From contig JADFOU010000140.1 of assembly GCA_022562655.1 (NCBI GenBank), positions 1 to 5,907 on the forward strand: DNA of 5,907 bases, given 5' to 3'. The notes below the pieces were generated by a model, which worked only from the letters and a program-made list of their open reading frames with translations, had not been told where the DNA came from and did no database searches. Shown in pieces: positions 1 through 4,491 of this stretch. The stretch's first letter is position 1. The number at the start of each line of letters is the position of its first letter. This DNA is from a candidate division TA06 bacterium (lineage in GTDB: Bacteria; Hydrothermota; DG-26; E44-bin18; JADFOU01). The position numbers and the translations under genes are program-made.

Positions 1-116
1 GATTGCGCGCACAGCGCACAAAGAAGGCGAGCCGAGGGTCGGTGGAACCGTCGCATCGGACTCGGCGGCGTTGTCAAACGTTGGTGAAGGGAAGAGCCTA
101 AGGATTGAATAAGGAA
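1..116. other. GC-rich stretch downstream of the tRNA, no gene identified
   Basis: This stretch is visibly richer in G+C than the rest of the window, at least over its first 75 bases. On either strand it can form small hairpins: TGCGC/GCGCA at 4-8 and 14-18, and GCCGAG/CTCGGC at 31-36 and 61-66 enclosing CGGT/ACCG at 40-43 and 47-50. Two plus-strand frames from the window edge end at TGA 85-87 and TAA 110-112, but neither gives a protein I recognise and none has a visible start. It could be the 3' processing or terminator region of the tRNA transcript, part of a structured RNA, or the tail of a gene outside the window. I looked for the signatures of SRP RNA, tmRNA and RNase P RNA and did not find them. 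Confidence 0.3.
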
Positions 117-206
117 TGGCGGAGAGAGTGGGATTCGAACCCACGATCCCGTGAGGGATACACGATTTCGAGTCGTGCGCCTTCAACCGGACTCGGCCAT
201 CTCTCC
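117..206 (-). tRNA. tRNA-Ser, anticodon CGA (reads UCG)
   Basis: The minus strand folds into a complete class II tRNA. The acceptor stem is GGAGAGA (206-200) with TCTCTCC (127-121), followed by discriminator G at 120 and a genomically encoded CCA at 119-117. The anticodon stem is CACGA/TCGTG with loop CTCGAAA, which puts CGA at positions 34-36. A long variable arm closed by CCC/GGG identifies serine. The T arm is GTGGG-TTCGAAT-CCCAC. The gene reads in the same direction as surA, which ends 92 bases upstream, and no T-tract terminator separates them. It could therefore be co-transcribed with surA and processed out, or have its own weak promoter. All arms are intact, so it should be functional. 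Confidence 0.97.
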
Positions 207-251
207 TTTTCTTGGTAATTGGTTGAATGGTGATGGTTAAATGGGAAATTC

Positions 252-304
252 AACTCCCCCTCTCTCCCCCTTTACTACAGGGGGAAGAAGAAAGGGGATT
301 AGTT
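252..304. repeat. C-rich/G-rich palindromic element over the surA stop codon
   Basis: The plus strand reads AACT then C-runs (256-260 and 266-270), a 9-base centre TTTACTACA, then G-runs (280-284 and 294-297) and a closing AGTT (301-304). The inner CCCCC/GGGGG pair is perfect. The outer CCCC/GGGG and AACT/AGTT pairs are offset by a few unpaired bases. The surA stop (TAA, 301-299) lies inside the right arm. There is no T-run on either side, so it is not a standard intrinsic terminator. It resembles the short REP/MITE-like intergenic palindromes with CCCCC...GGGGG arms common in many bacterial genomes. Family membership is inference. It may protect the surA mRNA 3' end or mark an old insertion. 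Confidence 0.6.
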
Positions 305-1564
305 CAACCGCGTCTCTACATAGATCTCTTTTTTTAAATCCTCCACCCACTTCTGGTAGGCCTTCTCTATCCGTTTATTCACAAGATAATTTCGCAGGTT
401 CTCCTTGATCTCCTCAAAGGTAAGGGTCTTTGCCTCCTGGCGGTCAACGAGTTTGATGAGATGGAATCCATAGGGGCTCTTGATGACAGGTGTCACTTCA
501 CCCACCTTTAGATCCACGACCGCCTCTTTGAAGAATGGATTGATATCTTGAAGGCTAAAAACTCCTAAAATTCCCCCATCATTCCTTGTCTCCAGGTCAT
601 CGGAGTGCTGTCGAGCGAGTTCGCCAAAGTCCTGTCCTACAAGAACCTTTTCCCGAACTGCCGCAATCCGTTTCCGTGCGATGAGGGTGTCCTCTTTCGA
701 GGGAAGGACTTGAAGGAGGATGTGACGGGCATGAACCTCATCTCCCTTTCTCTCCAGGACCTCCACCAGGTGATAGCCAAAGCGAGACCGGAAGGGAGCA
801 ATCACTCCTGGCTTCAACTGAGAGACGGCTTCATCAAACTCCTTGACCATTTCGCCTCTTCTGAAAAACCCGAGGTCGCCCCCCTTCTTTGCATTGGCAG
901 GGTCTTCAGAGTATCGCCGGGCAAGACTGGCAAAGGGTTCCCCTTTTCCCAGACTCTCGGAAATCCTTAAAAGTCGATCTTGAACCTTCTTCTCCGTCTT
1001 TTCGGATGGGAGGATCACGATGAGAATATGGGATAGGGTGGCCTGTTCAGGAAGAGGGGGGATGGAATCTGGATGCTTCTCGTAGAAAAGTTGAACTTCC
1101 AGATCAGAGACAGTGATCTTCCTCTGGATTTTTTCCTGGACCCATTTCTGGACCAACAATTGATCCCGAATTTTTTTGCGGTAGCGTTCCTTGAGACCTT
1201 CCAGGTTGAGCTTCTCTTTCGCCAGTTCTGTCTCAAGGGCTTCCTCCGAGGGGAAACGGCTTTTGATCTCCTCAATGGAATTGTTGAGGGCTGTCTCTAC
1301 CTCCTTTGGATCTACCTCGATCGTTTCCGCCTTCGCTTGGACAAGGAGGAGTTTCTCCTCAATCATTCCATTCAAGACCTCAGCCTGATAAGAATCCGAG
1401 TGGGTCTCCTTCTGTGGGAGGTTGAGGAAGAGTCTTTCTACGAGTTCGGATTCAGTGATCACCTCTGTTCCCACAATGGCAACGATCCGATCCACCACAC
1501 GAGGAGAGAGGGAGGAATGAAAAAGAAGGAAAATGACCCATGGTATACATCGTCTCTTCATCAT
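299..1564 (-). CDS. surA: SurA-like periplasmic peptidyl-prolyl isomerase/chaperone with two parvulin domains
   Basis: Residue numbers count from a TTG at 1567; the coordinates use the first ATG (1564), with a second ATG at 1561. The protein is 420-422 residues, close to E. coli SurA (428). A short basic n-region and hydrophobic stretch (about 8-20) form a signal peptide without a lipobox. The mature chain opens VDRIVAIVGTEVITESEL (25-42), the SurA_N signature. A charged, helical chaperone region follows (about 55-165). Two parvulin domains cover about 175-272 and 277-376. Both keep the core: SHILI with His180, GGDLGFF, and FGYHL with His266 in the first; RHILL with His282, GGILGVF and YGFHL with His369 in the second. 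A C-terminal helix (383-415) packs back on the N-domain in known SurA structures. The family helps outer-membrane proteins fold in the periplasm, which implies a diderm cell. The gene stands alone, divergent from the AhpD-like gene, under a promoter that abuts its start. Confidence 0.9.
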   Translation of the reverse strand: MMKRRCIPWVIFLLFHSSLSPRVVDRIVAIVGTEVITESELVERLFLNLPQKETHSDSYQAEVLNGMIEEKLLLVQAKAETIEVDPKEVETALNNSIEEIKSRFPSEEALETELAKEKLNLEGLKERYRKKIRDQLLVQKWVQEKIQRKITVSDLEVQLFYEKHPDSIPPLPEQATLSHILIVILPSEKTEKKVQDRLLRISESLGKGEPFASLARRYSEDPANAKKGGDLGFFRRGEMVKEFDEAVSQLKPGVIAPFRSRFGYHLVEVLERKGDEVHARHILLQVLPSKEDTLIARKRIAAVREKVLVGQDFGELARQHSDDLETRNDGGILGVFSLQDINPFFKEAVVDLKVGEVTPVIKSPYGFHLIKLVDRQEAKTLTFEEIKENLRNYLVNKRIEKAYQKWVEDLKKEIYVETRLN

Positions 1565-1570
1565 CAATCG

Positions 1571-1599
1571 ATATTATCCCCTTTCCTATACTCTGTCAA
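1571..1599 (-). promoter_or_regulatory. sigma70-type promoter of surA, abutting the start codon
   Basis: On the minus strand a perfect -35 TTGACA (1599-1594) is followed after 17 bases by TAATAT (1576-1571). The overlapping GATAAT (1578-1573) is a better hexamer but at 15-base spacing. Counting seven bases past the TAATAT hexamer puts +1 at 1564, the A of the first surA ATG; the GATAAT register gives about 1566. Either way there would be no 5' leader. The only SD-like sequence, AAAGGGG, overlaps the promoter itself and would not be in the transcript. Confidence 0.65.
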
Positions 1600-1610
1600 G
1601 GGAAAAGGGA

Positions 1611-1639
1611 TTGACTTTTATAGGGAGGGGGGGTAAGAT
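1611..1639 (+). promoter_or_regulatory. sigma70-type promoter of the AhpD-like gene
   Basis: TTGACT (1611-1616), a 17-base spacer and TAAGAT (1634-1639) match the consensus at 5/6 and 4/6. The predicted start near 1646 gives a leader of about 29 bases containing the ribosome site GAGGAGG (1664-1670), four bases before the ATG at 1675. The -35 box lies only 11 bases from the -35 box of the divergent surA promoter (1594-1599), so polymerase or a regulator on one could affect the other. Confidence 0.6.
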
Positions 1640-1674
1640 GGATCAAATTCCGATTCATTGAACGAGGAGGCGTC

Positions 1675-2232
1675 ATGGCTTGGATTCAAACGATTTCAGA
1701 AGAAGAGGCGACGGGAAAAGTGAAGGAGCAATTTGAAGAGGCGAAGAGACGAGCAGGATGGGTGTGGAATGTGATCAAGGTCTCTTCCATCAAACCCGAG
1801 CTGATGTGGGCTTCCATGGCAGTCTATTTAGCCACCGTCCAAAGGCCTTCGGGTCTCTCCCGTGACCAAAAGGAGATGATTGCTACCGTCGTCTCGAACA
1901 TGAATGAATGCCACTACTGCACTGAGGCCCATGCCTATGATCTCCATCACCAGGGAAAGATGGACCTCCCCATGGTGGAGTCTATCAAGCGAGATTACCG
2001 CACAGCAGATATCGATGAGAAGACGAAGGCGATGCTTGAATTCTCTGAGAAGTTGACACGAACTCCGAATCGTATGAGGAAAGAGGATGTGGAGGGTTTG
2101 CGGAAAGCGGGGCTTTCCGATGAGGACATCCTGGAAACAGTCCATATTGCTGCCATGTTTAACTATCTCAATCGGGTCGTGGAATCCCTGGGTGTGGACT
2201 TAGAAGATTTTATGCCGCCGAGTGAGGCTTAA
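1675..2232 (+). CDS. AhpD-like/carboxymuconolactone decarboxylase-family peroxidase-related protein
   Basis: A 185-residue, all-helical cytoplasmic protein with no signal peptide. The diagnostic motif is E67-x11-C79-x2-C82-x3-H86, exactly the spacing of the AhpD active site (Glu118, Cys130, Cys133, His137 in Mycobacterium tuberculosis). The two cysteines form the redox pair, with Glu and His as a proton relay. The length and the C-terminal VHIAAMFNYLNRVVESLGV stretch (156-174) fit the 'uncharacterised peroxidase-related' branch of the carboxymuconolactone decarboxylase family better than true decarboxylases. The likely activity is thiol-dependent reduction of hydroperoxides, but substrate and electron donor cannot be read from the sequence, and no peroxiredoxin (AhpC) gene is beside it. 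The start is fixed by a strong ribosome site, GAGGAGG, four bases upstream. It is divergent from surA and not in an obvious operon with the next gene, which has its own promoter 49 bases past the stop. Confidence 0.88.
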   Translation: MAWIQTISEEEATGKVKEQFEEAKRRAGWVWNVIKVSSIKPELMWASMAVYLATVQRPSGLSRDQKEMIATVVSNMNECHYCTEAHAYDLHHQGKMDLPMVESIKRDYRTADIDEKTKAMLEFSEKLTRTPNRMRKEDVEGLRKAGLSDEDILETVHIAAMFNYLNRVVESLGVDLEDFMPPSEA

Positions 2233-2236
2233 AGAA

Positions 2237-2276
2237 CTCTCGGTGTCATCCTACCATTACACAAATCTTTCGAGAG
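2237..2276. promoter_or_regulatory. Inverted repeat just upstream of the Kelch gene promoter
   Basis: CTCTCG (2237-2242) and CGAGAG (2271-2276) are perfect inverted repeats separated by 28 bases, starting five bases after the AhpD-like gene's stop. The right arm ends four bases before the -35 box of the next promoter. It could be an operator-like site, or a weak hairpin at the end of the upstream transcript. No T-run follows, so it is not an intrinsic terminator. Six-base arms this far apart can occur by chance. Confidence 0.2.
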
Positions 2277-2280
2277 GAAC

Positions 2281-2309
2281 TTGACGAATCTTCGGAATTG
2301 GTTTAGAAT
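2281..2309 (+). promoter_or_regulatory. sigma70-type promoter of the Kelch gene
   Basis: TTGACG (2281-2286), a 17-base spacer and TAGAAT (2304-2309) each match the consensus hexamers at 5/6. The predicted start is near 2316, leaving a leader of about 42 bases with an SD-like GGGGGTGA (2347-2354) just before the ATG at 2358. Confidence 0.65.
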
Positions 2310-2357
2310 CCTTCATCCGATATAAACAGATCAATCTTAAAGGATAGGGGGTGAATT

Positions 2358-4058
2358 ATGGAGAAGACTCGTCTTGTATCGTGGATGGTGATTGCCTCAT
2401 CCTTCTTCACGTCGGGACTGGGAGAGTCATCACAGGTTTTGGAGGAGCCGAAAACCTCTTGGAATGCTGGGTGGCTCACCTCCTTTGCTCCACTTCCTCT
2501 GGGAATCTATGATCACGCAGCTGTCTATGTGGAGTCCTTAGGGAAGATCTATCTCTTTGGAGGGACGGATGGGACGAGTGTTTTAGATCTCTGCATTGAA
2601 TATGACATTGCCAATGACTCCTTCGCTTTTAAAACGCCTATGCCAGGAGGACCTCGAAGGAAGATGGCGGCAGCCGTAGTGGGAGGGAAGATCTATGTGA
2701 TCGGGGGTGAGGATACGGATACCCTCTCTTTTCTCAATCGGTGTGAGGAGTATGACCCAGTAGGGGATACTTGGACTACGATGGCCCCCATGCCGACTCC
2801 GAAAAAGTCTCACACCGCCGTAGCCTGGCGAGATACACTTCTCTATGTTTTGGGAGGGATCAAATCGCCCAATCCAGGGATCGTCCTCAAGGATGTGGAG
2901 ATCTATGATCCGTTATTGGATACCTGGACTCCGTGGGACCAAGTCGATGGGTTCATCCAAGCCAGGAAATCCCATGCCAGTGGCATCATCGGAGATGAGA
3001 TCATCGTCTCCATGGGAAGGGTGGGTATCGGACCTTGCCTCCGTTCCACGGAAAAAGGGACTATTGATCCCCTCAATCCAACTACCATCTCCTGGACGGG
3101 AATGGCAAACCTCCCTTTTGAGACCCAAAGGGGTGCCGGAGCCGCCTTGAATGGGTTCTTCTATATCCATCTCGGGGATTCCTGTGGAGATGGTTTTGTC
3201 CGTGAAGAGACCTACCGCTTAAATCCCCGCTGTAACCTCTGGGAGAGGCTTCCCGATAAACCCAATCCAGTCACTTACACCCAGGCTTTTGTAGCGGCTG
3301 AGAGCCTCCTCTTCATTATTGGAGGATTCACAGGAGATTCTGCAACCACTCTCCTGGAAGCCCTTTCCGATACCATCCTTCATGATCTGGGGATCTCTGT
3401 TGTTCCTCTTCCCGATACGGTCTATCCTGATTCCACTTACACCCCCGTGGTAAACATTTCGAACTGCGGTAACGTGGACGAGACCTTCGAGGCAGTGTGT
3501 CTCATCATTGGGTATAGCGATACGATATTTGTTGACACAACCTGCATTGCTCTGGCTGAGACCCTGCAGTTTTCTTTCGCCCCCTGGACTGTCCCTCCTG
3601 GGGATAGTGCTACATACGTGATTACATGTTTCTTGCTCTCTCCGGATGGGGGTATTTGTCCAGATTCGGATTTGGATACAGTTTATACACCACCAGCCAT
3701 TGGTATTGTTGAAGAGAGGGAGTCTCCAATACGAAGTTTCATATCCGTATCCCTTCACATCGAGCCTAACCCCTTCCACCACTCCACCACGATTCACTAT
3801 TCCCTCCCAGCAGATGGCCAATCCGCCTCAGGAGGAAAATCCAGGAGGGAAGTCTCCCTTAAGATCTACGATATCACAGGACGAGCGGTGAGGACTTTGG
3901 TGGATGGGAACTCTCTGCTCTCCGGTGACGAATCCCCCATTACCGTCTCCTGGGAGGGGAGGGATGAGTCAGGGTCTCTCCTTCCAACGGGTATTTATTT
4001 CTTAAAACTTGAGATGAGGGGTAAATCTCAAACGAGGAAAGTGGTCATTCTTCGTTAA
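2358..4058 (+). CDS. Secreted Kelch-repeat beta-propeller protein with C-terminal FlgD-like/T9SS-like sorting domain
   Basis: A 566-residue exported protein not tied to a known named gene. A signal peptide spans about residues 1-23. Six Kelch blades follow: three clear ones with YLFGG (65-69), YVIGG (113-117) and YVLGG (163-167), two degenerate ones around VSMG (217-220) and YIHLGD (269-274), and one with FIIGG (319-323). Downstream DTW/LW positions support each blade, and six blades would close one propeller. Residues about 345-445 form a beta-sandwich, possibly CARDB-like, with five cysteines (370, 381, 396, 424, 434) that could make disulfides outside the cytoplasm. Residues about 462-566 are a FlgD-Ig/Por-secretion-type tail: EPNPF, LKIYDITGR (501-509), PTGIYFLKLEMRG (543-555) and KVVILR at the end. 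The tail suggests sorting to the cell surface or release. Binding partner unknown. The gene has its own promoter and a strong terminator, so it is probably monocistronic. Residues 486-497 look like an insertion in the tail domain. Confidence 0.88.
   Translation: MEKTRLVSWMVIASSFFTSGLGESSQVLEEPKTSWNAGWLTSFAPLPLGIYDHAAVYVESLGKIYLFGGTDGTSVLDLCIEYDIANDSFAFKTPMPGGPRRKMAAAVVGGKIYVIGGEDTDTLSFLNRCEEYDPVGDTWTTMAPMPTPKKSHTAVAWRDTLLYVLGGIKSPNPGIVLKDVEIYDPLLDTWTPWDQVDGFIQARKSHASGIIGDEIIVSMGRVGIGPCLRSTEKGTIDPLNPTTISWTGMANLPFETQRGAGAALNGFFYIHLGDSCGDGFVREETYRLNPRCNLWERLPDKPNPVTYTQAFVAAESLLFIIGGFTGDSATTLLEALSDTILHDLGISVVPLPDTVYPDSTYTPVVNISNCGNVDETFEAVCLIIGYSDTIFVDTTCIALAETLQFSFAPWTVPPGDSATYVITCFLLSPDGGICPDSDLDTVYTPPAIGIVEERESPIRSFISVSLHIEPNPFHHSTTIHYSLPADGQSASGGKSRREVSLKIYDITGRAVRTLVDGNSLLSGDESPITVSWEGRDESGSLLPTGIYFLKLEMRGKSQTRKVVILR
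3822..3836. repeat. 15-bp near-palindrome inside the sorting-domain coding sequence
   Basis: TCCGCCTCAGGAGGA is an inverted repeat with 7-base arms, one mismatch and a single central base. It sits in frame and encodes Ser-Ala-Ser-Gly-Gly (489-493), within a hydrophilic stretch (about 486-497) that separates two strands which in the domain family are normally joined by a short turn. GGAGG also recurs a few bases on, at 3851-3855. It may be an inserted short palindromic repeat, or simply a loop with biased composition. Confidence 0.4.
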
Positions 4059-4076
4059 TCATTGAGGTCTTGAACT

Positions 4077-4113
4077 CCCCTCAACGGTTGAGAGAACCGT
4101 TGAGGGGTTTTTT
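4077..4113 (+). terminator. Rho-independent terminator of the Kelch gene
   Basis: A perfect 13-base stem, CCCCTCAACGGTT (4077-4089) with AACCGTTGAGGGG (4095-4107), closes a 5-base loop GAGAG and runs straight into six T residues (4108-4113). It starts 19 bases after the Kelch stop codon. There is no A-run on the left, so it should act only on plus-strand transcripts, and it separates the Kelch unit from the protease gene. Confidence 0.96.
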
Positions 4114-4424
4114 CTTTGTGGCGGGTTTGGATGGATGGAGACAAAAGGGAGCTGCCCGATGGTAAATCGTTCCTCTCCATTACTTTAATTTCCAATCACA
4201 GATATCAAAGTAAACCTGATGTTTGGAATCGAAGATCTCTGACGAATTTCCATCTTCGGGCGAAGGAGTATTAGATGATTGGAATTTGGAACTTGCCATA
4301 ACATTTGGGTATCTAAATAGTTGCGATTTGCCTTTATTGTACTGCTTTGAATTTCGGATTTTATTTATCCAGCCCTGAAGGGTTCCGGGTCCCTTGGATC
4401 TCTTAAGGAAGATCTATTATTGAC
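4114..4424. other. Long AT-richer intergenic spacer with inverted repeats, no gene
   Basis: Between the terminator and the protease promoter the composition shifts to AT-rich and stop codons are frequent in every frame. AATTTCCAATCA (4187-4198) and TGATTGGAATT (4276-4286) are near-perfect inverted repeats about 77 bases apart. Short variations on GGAATTTGGAA and TTTGAATTTCGGATTT follow (4281-4361). Farther right, AAGGG/CCCTT (4378-4395) and GATCT/AGATC (4397-4414) can form weak hairpins. The texture suggests a decayed non-coding repeat rather than a lost gene. A 47-codon frame at 4131-4274 lacks a convincing ribosome site and resembles nothing I know. Confidence 0.4.
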
Positions 4425-4453
4425 TTGACCCTTGGAGTGAATTCTGGTAGAGT
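4425..4453 (+). promoter_or_regulatory. sigma70-type promoter of the S8 protease gene
   Basis: TTGACC (4425-4430), a 17-base spacer and TAGAGT (4448-4453) match the consensus at 5/6 and 4/6. A second, overlapping TTGACT starts at 4420 but has no good -10 partner. The predicted start near 4460 leaves a leader of about 32 bases with GAGAGG (4483-4488) before the ATG at 4492. Confidence 0.5.
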
Positions 4454-4491
4454 TAAGTAACAAGGCACCCTAATAATAAGAAGAGAGGAAG

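Noticed and set aside
223..253. TTGAAT/ATTCAA inverted repeat as a tRNA promoter or operator
   Set aside because: No -10 hexamer at a workable distance on the minus strand; six-base arms with a 19-base gap are expected by chance in this AT-rich spacer.
605..970. Plus-strand open frame of 121 codons
   Set aside because: It is antisense to the parvulin domains of surA, which show clear protein family conservation. No ribosome site, and the product resembles nothing.
1073..1636. Plus-strand open frame of 187 codons crossing the surA start and the divergent promoters
   Set aside because: It lies opposite the N-terminal half of surA and would read through both promoters. The polypeptide is a mirror of the surA codons, not a recognisable protein.
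3219..3821. Minus-strand open frame of 200 codons within the Kelch gene
   Set aside because: Antisense to the last Kelch blade and the beta-sandwich. No start signal and no recognisable motif; the plus-strand product has clear domains.
4077..4113. Reading the Kelch terminator as bidirectional
   Set aside because: The left flank has no A-run that would give a U-tract on the minus strand, and no minus-strand gene to the right needs it.
4131..4274. Short plus-strand frame of 47 codons between the Kelch terminator and the protease gene
   Set aside because: No purine-rich ribosome site at a suitable distance, no promoter of its own, an unremarkable sequence, and it begins right behind a strong terminator.
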